DNA from: Oscheius onirici
Taxonomy: Eukaryota > Nematoda > Chromadorea > Rhabditida > Rhabditidae
Reading direction: 5' to 3'
Assembly (NCBI GenBank): GCA_932521025.1
Contig: OW051469.1
Coordinates: 9,870,398 to 9,934,397, forward strand
DNA: 64,000 nt
Shown: positions 1 to 10,406 of the stretch, in pieces
Layout: each line of letters starts with the position of its first letter
How positions within the stretch are numbered: position 1 is the stretch's first letter
Program-made: the position numbers and the translations under genes
Notes under the pieces: generated by a model
The model's input: only the letters and a program-made list of their open reading frames with translations
Told to the model about the DNA's origin: nothing
Database searches by the model: none

Positions 1-1077
1 CGAAGGTAATTTTTTTTTCGTAATGCCCAACAAAAAAATATAGGAAAAGGGCACCAGTCCCGAATCTCAGGCTCTGTACTACGGAATTCCGTGGAGTCAT
101 GGAACTTTGGGTTTCCTTGTGGCGGCAACGATTAGAATTATTCCAGCCAAGCCATACGTCAAACTGACTTACTTGCCTACCAATACATTACAGGTAAGAC
201 CAATTTTTTGGATTTTAAATTTTTTTAAGGAAATGCAAGACTTGCTCACAGAAGAAGCCAGCAATCGTGACAACGAGTTCGTTGAAGGCATTCAATTTAC
301 TAAGGAAAAGGGCGTCGTGATGAGAGGACGATTCAGTGACGGACCCCCGAAGAACGGACTTTTAAACAGGATTGGACTGTGGCACAAACCTTGGTTCTAC
401 ACCCACGTGGAGCAGATCGGTCTGGATAATGAAGAAGTGACCGAGTTTATTCCTCTGAGAGAGTACTACCACCGTCACTCGAAGAGCATCTTCTGGGAGA
501 TTAAGGAGATCGTTCCTTTTGGAAACAATGTCTTCTTCAGATGGTTCCTAGGCTGGATGTGTCCTCCGAAGATTTCTCTATTGAAGGTATTAAAACCTAG
601 TTTTTAAAGCTACAGTTACAATTCCAGATCACAACGCCCCCAGCTCTCCGCAAAATGTACGATCGGAGCCATGTGCTTCAAGACATGCTGGTCCCTCTAG
701 ACAAGCTCGCCGACGCTGTCCAACTCTTCGACAAAGAGGTCGAAATCTATCCTCTTTGGCTCTGTCCCTTTAATCAGCCCTCTTGCCCTGGAATGTTCCG
801 TCAGCGAAGCGGCAAAAATATCATGTACCTGGATATTGGAGCCTATGGAATCACTTTCAAGCCAGGCTACGAGCCAGTCAAATCAACAAGAGCTCTGGAG
901 GAATGGGTACGAGAAGTGCATGGAGTACAAATGCTCTACGCCGATACCTACATGAGTCGTTCCGAGTTCTGGCAAATGTTCGACAATTCGCTGTACGAAT
1001 GGCTTCGGGTAAAGTATGACTGCAAGACGGCTTTCCCTGATGTCTACGACAAGGTCAACAGAGCAGCCAGATGGTGA
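1..1077 (+). CDS. DHCR24: Delta(24)-sterol reductase (DHCR24/seladin-1 homologue), 3' part
   Basis: FAD-dependent oxidoreductase that reduces the C24 double bond of the sterol side chain in the ER. Only the C-terminal part is in the window: bases 1-5 end an upstream exon, then exons 44-193, 230-586 and 628-1077, all phase 0. The translation carries family signatures: PWSHGTLGFLVAATIRIIPAK, FVEGIQ, PLREYYHRH followed by SIFWE, PFGNN, GWMCPPKISLLK, QDMLVPL, YPLWLCPF, HGVQMLYAD and the ending FPDVYDKVNRAARW, collinear with the mammalian enzyme to its last residues. The FAD-binding N-terminus lies outside. An AATAAA lies at about 1119. Nematodes do not make sterols de novo but modify dietary ones, so the enzyme probably works on dietary phytosterol side chains (inference). 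It converges with the small minus-strand gene ending at 1143. Confidence 0.93.
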
Positions 1078-1142
1078 TACTAGGAAATAAGAGGAAATTT
1101 TAAGAAAATACTGGTATCAATAAATTCTAGTGACTTTCTGTA

Positions 1143-1580
1143 TCATTTCGGCTTCTTTGTTGTCTTCTTCGTCGTAGTAGTTGTCTTCTTGGTCGTTTTA
1201 GTTGTTGGTTTTGTTGCAGACTTCGTAGTCTTCTTGCTCGTAGCCGTAGTGAACTTTCTAGTTGTCGTTGTCGTTGAAGTGGTCGGCGGAGGGATAGTTG
1301 TGGTAGTACAAGCGCCTCTGAATAGTATTGTATTTTAAGCGCTGCTCGTCATAACATTTTCCTTGCTTGTACTGTTTTTCGTGATTTTTTTTTCATAGCT
1401 TTCGATATTCCAAAAGTTTTTTGGAAGCCTTGCAATTAACCTTTAAACTAGACAAAATTATTATGGGTTCATCTTTGTGTGGTAATGTTAAAAATTCTAG
1501 ACTTACGTCTTCCAGCATGAAAGGCCATAAATGGCCTGGGCGCAGGAAAGGACGACGAGAAATAAGATTACAGTCCGCAT
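1143..1580 (-). CDS. Small secreted Thr/Lys-rich protein, CWxTGAC family (paralogue of 6175-6425)
   Basis: Two exons, 1580-1507 and 1317-1143 (74 + 175 bp = 82 codons plus stop), with a clean gtaagt donor and TATTCAG acceptor. The N-terminus is a signal peptide starting MRTVILFLVVLSCAQA, followed by CWKTGACTTTTIPPP, then a low-complexity tail of Thr runs and KK pairs ending TTKKPK. The signal peptide, the CW[RK]TGACTTTT[IL]PP motif, the 74 bp first exon and the phase-2 intron all match the gene at 6175-6425, so the two are paralogues. The Thr-rich tail could be O-glycosylated like a mucin. An in-frame ATG lies 18 nt upstream, but it falls between the TATA box and the likely cap site, so I chose the start shared with the paralogue. 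Function unknown. The two cysteines could close a seven-residue ring. Confidence 0.75.
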
Positions 1581-1606
1581 TTTCACAATATCTGGCATTT
1601 TGGAGC

Positions 1607-1614
1607 CTTTTATA
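1607..1614 (-). promoter_or_regulatory. TATA box of the CWxTGAC gene at 1143-1580
   Basis: TATAAAAG on the minus strand, 27 bp before the chosen ATG. It implies a very short 5' leader. The paralogue at 6175 has a similar TATA box. Confidence 0.6.
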
Positions 1615-1985
1615 GAAAGCGACAGACGCTTGATTAATTGAAAGACAAATGTGTGGGAACGATCGATAGATTAATTAGCTGGAACCATTGTAAGTCAACC
1701 AGACAACCTTTTTATATCATCAACATCAGGTTACTATTTTTGATACCGGCAATTTTTTTCTTTATTTTCACATTCAGAGATTTCCGTAACAATTCAATTT
1801 TCCATTGGCCGGAAAGCGTGTGGCTGTCACGTTAGCCTGCTCCACCGCCAAAAAAAACAGCCGATAAAGCGACGTCTTTGTAAACACCCGTTTTTCACTT
1901 TTGTCGAGCTGCTTTTCATATTTTCCCCATTTCAAGCATTAACAATAATCCAATTTTCAGTGTCATAATTTCCACATAATACGGG

Positions 1986-4900
1986 ATGCTGCCGCAGGAC
2001 TTCGACTCGTGAGTTCCCCCCCCCCCCATGATTTTTGAAGATAATTTTACAGATATCGAGTTCCAATCTCAAAGGCGAGCGGAAAAGAATCGGCATATAT
2101 CATATATGTCAATCGAGAAGGAAGGAAGAAGTTCATGAACGAGCAAAGTCACCGCTACTGCCCGAGGAACCACGAGGACATGGCAATTATGTCGGCATAC
2201 TGGAAGGTGAGCAAATGTTTATTCTTTCATAAAATTCAAGCATAGCATCTGACCCAAGTGGAAAAAGATTACTACAAGAAGATTGAACTAGGCCCCCACA
2301 ATTCGGATGAGAACAAAGCTAAACGACGACATGTACAGGAGAGGAAGAGACGCGAGAATGCTCACAGATTCGCTGATGCGGTGTTTGAAACTAGAGTACG
2401 TAAAATAATATATTTTTAAATCGTAATATTGCTATTTCTTATTTTCAGCAAATCCACCGACAGAATGTTCGATTCATGCAGGAAGAGAAACTAAAAGAAA
2501 GGGGACCGCAATTTATTCCGGACAAGAAAAAGTGCTGGGAAGCTACGGTAAAAATTAAACAAAATTTTAATTATAATTTTTCAGACTCTGTTCGAGAAAG
2601 ACTTTATCCAGTACTGTAAAAAACGAAGAGGCGAGCTGTGTGATGTGTTCAGAGTCAAAATCGAGTCGCCAGATCCCGCGAATCTTCGTAGGCTTATCAT
2701 TCATCGCAAACAAATTCTGACCGGATACAATACCAAAAAAAACTGAAAAAATATTCTGTAACGCTTGGAACACATCATCAGTTTTTGCTAAAAAAAATAT
2801 TGAGCATTGTTTGAACTGCCCCGCGCTTTTCCATTGACTGAATATCTAACATGTACATGCTGTAACATGCCACGGAGCGAAATTCACGTCAAATTGAATC
2901 AAAAATTTTTTTTTGAAAAAGCGCGGGACAATTCAAGTTGTAAAAATTCAAATTGCGCGCTATGTTCTGTTTACATGTTTTGCTGCATTTTGCATTTTGA
3001 CCAACAAATATTTATTTCAGAGCAACTCCGCTCTGAGACGTTCACAATGGTAGGCGTAAGCAGCTGCGCTGCCACAATGATCATCGACGAGAAAGAGAAG
3101 ACGGAAGATATGATGACAGTCCCGCGCGAAATCTCAATCGTCAACTTTACCCTCAAAGACGGCATCACCAGCGTCAAGACGATTCATCTCGACGCAGATC
3201 CGGAAATCTACTGTCGAGAGTTCATAGAGCAAGAAAAAATTGACAACGTTGAAGTGACATGTAAGCGATTGTTTTCATTTTTTTATAAAAAATAATTATT
3301 TCAGCGGAATACTTGGGACTTCCGAAGCCGACATATGAACAAGATGTCGAGGATGTGAAACTTGCCTGGCGGATGTTCAAAGATGCCTGGGGAACACGGA
3401 CGCCAAAAACGACGGAAAAAGCTCGAATCTTCTGTGAAAAGAAATATTTTAACATTGTTGTAAGTTGATTTTATTTATTTTGTGAAGTTTCGAAAATTTT
3501 CAGAGCTACACCTTCAGTCGACTGTCTTATCTTTCTGGCATGGGCGAATGGGCATTCTATTCAGGTAATTTCCCGTTTTTTTCAATGTTACAATTTTTCT
3601 AGTGTTGTTTTTGGCCCGCGGTTTTTTCGTAGAACCTTTTTTTAAACAATTTGGCGATATGTTGTAAATGTTGGATACTCAGCCAACCAAAAAGAGCGGG
3701 CCAATTCAAATTATGCTCTCCATATTTTGACCAGACTATACATAAAATGTCGATTTCAGATACAATCAAGAGGAAGATGATTCCCGTAGAGGACTTTGTG
3801 CTCATGATCAAAGACGCTGCCAGTTCACCGCTCTCGGACGAAGAAACTCTACAAAAATACATTAAGGTTCCCATTTTCTTCAATTTTATTCAATATACCT
3901 TTTCAGAAAAACTACGTTCCTAAAATTAACAGCTATCATTATTGTGGCATTCATCTGCATCAAAAAGATGATGACCTCAAGTGCCAGCAAGCTCGCTGCG
4001 CTATGGCTATGTACGTCACTTTCGCTTCAATTTTACTTCAATATATTTTCAGTCACTCTCTTTTCATGTTCCTACACAAAGAAAATTTCCTCGGAATCAA
4101 TCAGGTATACCAAGAAAAATTCCATGATCTTTGCAAAGAAAGAGACCAAGAAATTCCTGACCCCACATCGTAAGAATTTTTGCTTCTCTTTTAGTGCAAT
4201 TTTCAGTGGAAATATCTTTATTGACTACAATAATGTCACGCGTGTCAACAGATTCGAAGACTTTGCTCTCGTCCCGTCTGTGACTGAAAAAGATCCAGTT
4301 CCGGACACATATCATATGTCCCAGTTCCAGCGAGCTTTTGAAAAAAAGAAGGGACAGAGAAAGGCCAAGTTTGCCGACGAAGAGGAAGAAGAGGACGATG
4401 GAGCGATGCCGAACGAGGACGAGGGCGGCGTAGACGATGGTGAAGATGACAGTGACGATGATGCTCGAATGTTTAGTCGACCGTTCAATACCAATGGATT
4501 TAATGGAATGGGCACAAGCTTCGGTTCAAATGGCCAGCAGGCTAATGGTCAGAACAACTTTGGATCAGCTCTGAATAACGGATTCTCTGCTGACCAGAAT
4601 TCTTCCAGTCAACACACTTTTGGTTCAGCTTCTAACAATGGAATCACGCCTGGACAACATTCTTTCAGTCAACGCAGTTTTGGCTCCGCTCCCAACAATG
4701 GACAGTCCTTTAATCAAAACAATGGCCCAACAACTAGCCGTCCAAACATTCCATCCCCTCACAAACAGCATCAGGAGAACTGGGTTGATCCCTCAAGATA
4801 CAGTCGACCTTCCAGTGCTGTCAATGACGGGAGTTCCAGAGGACAAATTGCCGTTAAATCGGAAGCGGAGTCCAGCGGAGCCTTCAGACCTGAATCTCGA

Positions 4901-5316
4901 GGCTTCAGAAATGTATCTCCGCCTCAGGCATCATCTTCTAACGGACCATCTTCTGCAGCCTTCCAGGCACAGAATTCGGGAAACTTCAGGAGCTCGACAT
5001 CTCTGGGAAACTTCCAGAATGTGCCCTCTCAATCTCGTCTCGGCTTTGCAAATCAGACTGGACCCTCCCAGAGACTTGGATTTGCTAGTGCAGCGCCACC
5101 TGCTGCTCCCAGGCCGTCTTTCCCATTGGGGCGATTCATAAAGCCGAGAAATGAACTTACTCCGTACATTGATCAGTAGGTTCTGTCTTCTGCTTGTATT
5201 AAAGTCAAATTTTCAGCAACTACAGGCCCGAGCCCTATTGGCGCCCTTACAATGGTGACCTCAAGAGCGAGAGATTGTACTGCCCAGAGAAAATAATCTA
5301 TCCTCACGACTATTGA
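1986..5316 (+). CDS. Maelstrom homologue: HMG box, MAEL domain and long disordered tail
   Basis: Maelstrom proteins act in piRNA-linked transposon silencing in animal germ lines. After MLPQDFDS, exon 2 and the start of exon 3 give an HMG-box-like segment (ESAYIIYVNREGRKKF ... AYWKHLTQVEKDYYKK) like the N-terminal box of human MAEL. From about 3110 the MAEL domain follows: REISIVNFTLKDGI, IPVEDFVLMI, and the zinc-site spacing H-x7-C-x4-C in LHQKDDDLKCQQARC, the same spacing as in human MAEL; the Glu of the E-H-C-C set is in REISIV. An acidic stretch (EEEEEDD) precedes a long Asn/Gln/Ser/Phe-Gly-rich tail, and the last exon ends EKIIYPHDY. The join between halves (donor about 2688, acceptor about 3019) is inferred: it keeps frame and skips a stop at about 2745. 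If wrong, there are two genes. A TTTTCAG 25 nt before the ATG could be a spliced-leader site. Confidence 0.8.
2809..2937. repeat. Short inverted-repeat element in a Maelstrom intron
   Basis: Imperfect arms of about 24 bp (2809-2832 and 2914-2937) share a CCCGCGCTTTT core in opposite orientation around about 80 bp. It looks like a small MITE remnant inside the inferred 2688-3019 intron. Confidence 0.5.
3604..3711. repeat. Second inverted-repeat element in a Maelstrom intron
   Basis: Arms 3604-3627 and 3686-3711 share TTGGCCCGC in opposite orientation. Inside the right arm is GTTGGATACTCAGCC, a short word that recurs in introns at about 31412 and 38161, suggesting one dispersed family. Confidence 0.5.
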
Positions 5317-5786
5317 AAGAACTACTTGTAATTACTTCTATCCGGTATTAAAAATGTAGCCATAATCATGCCATCATTTTCTACCCCGTGTAATTAAAAA
5401 GATTGTCTTTTCTGAGAACGTCATTGCATTTCCCTGTTTTTGACACTTGCCTTCTTATTTTAACCCTGTTGTCTGCTGCCTTATTCTGTTTAAAGAACGT
5501 GTACATCACCATTATCAATAGAATAATCAAGTAGGAATACTTTTCACGAAATGTATTGATCTCCCAAATTGCCACTTTCTCTATCGGAACATGACTTGTC
5601 ACAATAAAGTTTTGTACATATCGACGTTAATTATTTTCCAGCTTTACAGAGGTTACAGGACACAGTTCTTCAACATTTGTTGGCGTTGAAAAACTTTAAG
5701 GTATCTATAAAGTGAACATACACATTGTTTAGTTAATTATCCGCAACTCCAGACTCCCTCGACTGACTTTCAGGATTATTAAATAT

Positions 5787-5981
5787 CTACCAGCCGCCTA
5801 CGACGGCTGTCGCCGCCCAGGCGCCTGCGGCGCTCAGAATGCAGAAGAATGTTGTCCAAACATTAGATTTTTCGTTCCCACTCTGATTGTAAGTTCAAAA
5901 CTATCTAATCCTAAAAAAGCTAACCTGTCCTGACTTATTCGTGGCCTCCGACAAACATAAACAGTCCACCGCAGACACCAT
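5787..5981 (-). CDS. Predicted 50-residue single-pass membrane microprotein
   Basis: Two small exons on the minus strand, 5981-5925 (57 bp) and 5882-5787 (96 bp), join in frame across a 42 bp intron with a GTTAGC donor and a TTACAATCAG acceptor. The 50-residue product begins MVSAVDCLCLSEATNKSGQ and ends in one hydrophobic stretch: VWTTFFCILSAAGAWAA then TAVVGGW. The layout suggests a tail-anchored or single-span membrane peptide. It has no family I recognise. The case rests on the matched splice sites, exon lengths divisible by three and the compact hydrophobic end. Chance remains possible. Confidence 0.42.
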
Positions 5982-6134
5982 TGCGCTTTAGTAGTAGCCA
6001 TAGATGGCTAGATCAATGCACAGCAAAGGGATGTTTAATTTCGCATCGAATCAAATTAGTTGTACGAGTAGACTTTCCCACATTTCGTTAATGACTTATC
6101 ACGAAATTAGTCTCATCATTGCTTGACAAGCCTG

Positions 6135-6142
6135 TATAAAAA
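6135..6142 (+). promoter_or_regulatory. TATA box of the CWxTGAC gene at 6175-6425
   Basis: TATAAAAA, 40 bp before the ATG, giving a predicted leader of about 10 nt. Confidence 0.6.
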
Positions 6143-6174
6143 CTCCTCTCTTGTACCATGTTCAACATCTGACA

Positions 6175-6425
6175 ATGCGGGCTGTTCTTCTAATCCTCAT
6201 TGTTCTTACCTTTGCCCAAGCCATCAATGTTTTTCCATGCTGGAGGACGTAAGACTGAACTCAAGTACTACGAACAATACTTGTTTCAGAGGAGCTTGCA
6301 CCACGACCACTCTGCCTCCTGGACTGGAGAAGAGATCTGCTGAGGGCGTCAAGAATGATCACCAGGGAGCTCCTCACTTGGCTAAAGAACATCGTTTCGT
6401 CAAGCCCATTTTCAAGAAACACTAA
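6175..6425 (+). CDS. Small secreted basic protein, CWxTGAC family
   Basis: Exons 6175-6248 (74 bp) and 6290-6425 (136 bp) give 69 residues. MRAVLLILIVLTFAQA is a signal peptide; the mature start contains CWRTGACTTTTLPPG, then LEKR (a dibasic site), SAEGVKNDHQGAPH and a basic end, FVKPIFKKH. Exon 1 length, intron phase and the CWxTGAC motif match the minus-strand gene at 1143-1580, but the tails are unrelated: this one is short and basic instead of Thr/Lys-repetitive. The dibasic site would let a prohormone convertase release a short N-terminal peptide carrying the two cysteines, so a peptide hormone or antimicrobial role is conceivable (inference only). Confidence 0.75.
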
Positions 6426-6956
6426 AAGACGATTTGGCGCAACATAAAGTCTTTCATTCAAGTCGTATATATTAATTCTAACAGGTCAACTAAAGTGGAC
6501 TTGGTACAGATGAAGATGAATCCCACGCTCCATTTTTTCAAAGCTTTCAAACATTCTGGATTGAAGTTCACACATTCCACATGCTGAACTAATACCAAAC
6601 ATTCATAATCGTTCTACAGAACAAACTCGATCGGCAGAAAATTCTAGATGCTTAAAATTTTCCGGCTTGTATGTCTTTCGTTCCCAACATAAAGGAAATG
6701 AGCGTTCCTTAGCCCCTTTCATTCTGTCTAGCTGCTGTCTAAGGCTATAACCAGCTCTCTTTATGACATTATTCCGTTCTCTGTCTCTCTTCAATATCAA
6801 CTGACGTCGTCTCCCGAACAACCGTTATAACAAGTTCCGCAACTTTATTCCGAGATCCGACAACGATGACGACGACGTATGAGATGTAGTAGGTAAAGGG
6901 GGATAAGTGGAAAGGGACAGACAGACATAAACTACCGATAGTGAGTGGAGTGGGAC

Positions 6957-7646
6957 TTAGTACTGATCGGAAGATGACCGCCCGAAGCGGATGAAACTCG
7001 GCTGAGCTCGCTTTCCAAAACGGATGAACGAGGGCTGAGCACGTTTGCCAAATCGAATGAAGGACGGTTTGCCGTTGCCGCCATTTCCAACGCCGGAGGA
7101 TCTGAAAGATAATTGTTAACCGGAATTTCAAACTTTGCGCCAACTTGAAAATCTTAAAAACTAGATTAAGGCATTGATAAGCAAAGTTCAAAGACAAGTT
7201 CAATTTCCGACTGACATCTTACGTGGGAGATTCCTAATCTGATAAGTTTTCAACACGTCAGTTTAATCAGAATCCCTTTTCTCCTTGATTCACAAATTTC
7301 CTCAAATCTGACGCATTTCCTATTTGTCAACTTTCACATTTCTCTCTCCCCACATAACCTTCTTGTATTCAATCACCTAGCCTGCATAATTCATCAGCTT
7401 GCGACCTTTTATAAGTATCGCCAGGTCGAATCGACTGGCACCCGGAAACCAATATACGTCTCTCTTTATTGCCTTCATGGAAGAGAGAAAAAGAGAAACA
7501 ACAGACCTGTAGCTGCGAAGGAAGTTGCCTTCATCTTCGGGTTGAAAGTCATCGTTTTGTTGTTGCCTCTCGGGAGCAGAGTCATCTGCGAAAATGACAG
7601 AGGCGAGAAGCGAGCAGACAAGAAGGAGGACGGTCGTCAGTTGCAT
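6957..7646 (-). CDS. FMRFamide-like peptide precursor (PSFIRFamide type)
   Basis: Exons 7646-7507 and 7101-6957 (140 + 145 bp, 94 residues). The N-terminus MQLTTVLLLVCSLLASVIFA is a signal peptide, followed by an acidic spacer. The second exon encodes three RFamide units: KPSFIRFG-KR, AQPSFIRFG-KR and AQPSFIRFG-R, then SSSDQY and stop. Each Gly is the amide donor. The first two units end at dibasic sites, the last at a single Arg. No dibasic site precedes the first unit, so its peptide may be longer at the N-terminus. PSFIRF resembles C. elegans FLP-4 peptides and KPSF resembles FLP-9; I cannot decide which is the orthologue. The donor is GTCTGT, weaker than its neighbours. A TTTCAG about 23 nt before the ATG may be a spliced-leader or 5' UTR acceptor. 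Confidence 0.9.
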
Positions 7647-8901
7647 TTCTGGGGGCGGAAGGTTCCTGAAATGGGTGGAAGGGTTTTCAGCTGCTTGTAA
7701 TCAAAAGTAAAGAGAAAATTGACATGAGTCTGAGATATCAACCGAGTGGGAGACGAATCTGTGTAACGAAAATCGCAAAAAAAAATGTGAGACCTAGAGA
7801 CAATTGACAGCTCGTGCCATGCTTTGATTCTACGTATTTTCAGTAACGCGTAATTGTGTGGAAAATACGCACGCAATTTCTTGTAATTGAAAATACGCAG
7901 AGTTAACTATTGGCCTCTATCTAACGATTCTCTGAATTCACTAAGAACACACACATAAGCACGATCTGAAAAATACTGCAGCACCTAAAACATTCGCTCG
8001 GCGGCATGCCATTTGTCACTGGCACTGATACCGTACGGCTGAGCTACAAAATCATAGACAACTACAAATATTATAAGCGCAGCTATACAATAACCTTTCA
8101 AACATCTGTGGAAAACATAGACGGCACTTGATCTCCCGTGGCCCCTGGGAACGCCTCCTTTAGCAAAAGAGAGATGTAATTTGAGATCCGGTGGTATAAT
8201 CGTCATAAGCCTAAAACCCAATACTTCAAGAAGGCCCATTTTTTTGGGCGAAAAGAACATTGAGGTCACTTGACGAAGACAATAAAGATATAGACGAGTG
8301 TTTGACCGGGGGGAACAGAGAACATTGAATTCTAGTTGTGAGGCAATGATTGTGTTTGTAGCCCGACAGAGTCTATTAGTAGAAACAGTCACGTTTATTA
8401 AAGCGGGTTCTTCGAGGCGAACATAAAGGATAATGGTAGTGTTTACAACAAAAAAAACGAATTTTGATCTTTTTGGCTATTAGGCTCCATTGACTGCGGT
8501 GCAGAGAGCATACTGTTTTCTGTTTGAGGTAAACAGTTATTGTAGCAAGTGTTGGTCGAAAATAGAGGTTTATGTTGAAAAAGAGCGTGTGGTCAACACA
8601 CAAGAGGATATCCGCCCATTATATATTCCTAAAAACATATTGAGGTACTTGAAGCTCTTTTAACCAGCAAATCAAGTTTAAACGAGTCGAAACATTAGTT
8701 AAATCCAGGGAACAAGATTCGGCTCTGTGTTAGTAGCTAAGATTTAGTCGAGTATTTAAAGCGAGAGTCAAGGTATAATTGAAAGAGAAACTGCGGAACA
8801 AAACTAACAATAAACAATCGATTCCCAGTGGTTTAAACCATTTTTGACTGTTTTATGAAAATTTGTCAGAAATGGTAAGTGCTATGAACAAGCACCAGGA
8901 C

Positions 8902-8957
8902 AGGCCGATAGCTCAGTGGTGGAACAATGAGACAGGTCCCCGGTCCCGGTTGGTCCA
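8902..8957 (+). pseudogene. tRNA-derived remnant
   Basis: GGCCGATAGCTCAGTGGTGG matches the start and D-arm (A box) of a tRNA. The rest is too short: only about 56 nt to a partial acceptor 3' strand GGTTGGTCC, no convincing anticodon arm, and at least three acceptor mismatches. Probably a decayed tRNA or tRNA-derived repeat head. Confidence 0.3.
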
Positions 8958-10309
8958 ATGATTTCTTCTTTATTTCTGTGACGAGTAGGTAACAAATTTC
9001 CTTACCACTTTTACAGTTCTCCTAGGTTTTAAGTTTGGTAGAAATTTCCACAACTTTAAAAGTGTCCAGTTTTAAATGAAAACGTTGGTATCGGTTTAAT
9101 CTTCCTTTGAGGAGACCTACGCTTAGAAACAATCTCAGGAACGGTTATGTTTAAGTCCTGTTTAAGTTTTAAGTCCCTGGACATGACGAGAATCTAAACA
9201 CGGTGTAATCTTGAACAAGACCGGAAGAAACAACCTGTCATCAGCCACAAAAAGGTATAAACAGTTGTTAGAAGAATAAGCGAGTGATATTTCCGTCTAC
9301 ACAGCATAAAAATACTTGTCTATAGGAAGTTTTGACTGCTTAATCACGCTCTTTCCCCGCAGGTGAAAATATGGAGGAATAATCAGAAAGTTCACAAAGA
9401 TGTAATGTTCTTTTGGTCCAACCACCAGGTCTTCCTAAACCCATCAATTTCCCATTGGGAGAGCAATAACTAGGCTAAGAGGGACTTTTCTGGATAATGA
9501 AAAAATAAAAAACAAAGACTAGGAAACCTTACAAGAGGAAGGAATCACAGTGACAGGCAGAGGATTTGGAGACCCGCCTCCCTTGACCAGGAGACGTTTG
9601 GAGGGGCGGAGCGACTCGGAATTGGGTCGGCTACGAGATTAATTTTAATAAATAATCACTTCTTCGAGAGAGAAAGATGAGGAACTGGGAGAGCCATTTT
9701 TGAATTGGTTATTACTCGGATGTCTCGGATTACAGTTCGAGGAGGCGGCATAATTTTGGTGGTTTGGTTTCGGAATTGGGTTCTTTGGAATTGTGGGGGA
9801 ATGGAAAGGAAAAAGAGGCCCACGAGGTTTGGAAAAAGTTATGGGAAGCGCAGGTGGACCTATACATAGGAACAGTTGGGGGAGGGACAGAGAGACAGAG
9901 ACCAAGACTTCCAATCTAGTGTGTCTAGTGATCATTGTCCAAAAGTGTCTCTCTGTGTCTTCCTCAATGTTTTTATGAATTCCTGATTACTACGTCGTAG
10001 TAGGTCAGACAGATCCCCTGACACAGAACAACCATATCTCATGCCCCGGTTGACATAACCAAGACCACCGTAATTGGAAGGCACAGCCGCCTAATTGATC
10101 CACTGAGTTATGACTTTTCAAAGGAAAGTCACCGTACCACTTGCCATAAAAGTACTAATTGTGCTTTGCGCAATGGTACTTTTATTTTAACAGAACAGAG
10201 ATCGGAATGTATTAATGGATTCTTTGTAAATGGGTGCAGGAGATTAGTTTCGAAGGACTGATCGAGGAGAGAATGGAAAAATGAAGAAATCAGATGAAAT
10301 CAAACTATA

Positions 10310-10406
10310 TATTTGACTCCTTGACTTTCTGACTCTCTGACTCTGACTCTATGACTCTCTGTCTCTCAGTCTCTCTGACTCCCTTACTCTTTTGTCTCTC
10401 TGTCTC
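10310..10406. repeat. CTCTGA/CTCTGT pyrimidine microsatellite
   Basis: Imperfect tandem GACTCTCT and GTCTCTCT words. The same word family fills introns of trr-1 and catalase. Confidence 0.7.

Noticed and set aside
5381-5602. Minus-strand frame with a hydrophobic stretch (YLIILLIMVMYTFF)
   Set aside because: No ATG at the start (begins GTG), no convincing acceptor, and it overlaps the likely 3' region of the Maelstrom gene.
9645-9935. Pro/Ser-rich 96-residue minus-strand frame
   Set aside because: No cleavage sites, repeats or splice context. The opposite strand is also open in part of the region.
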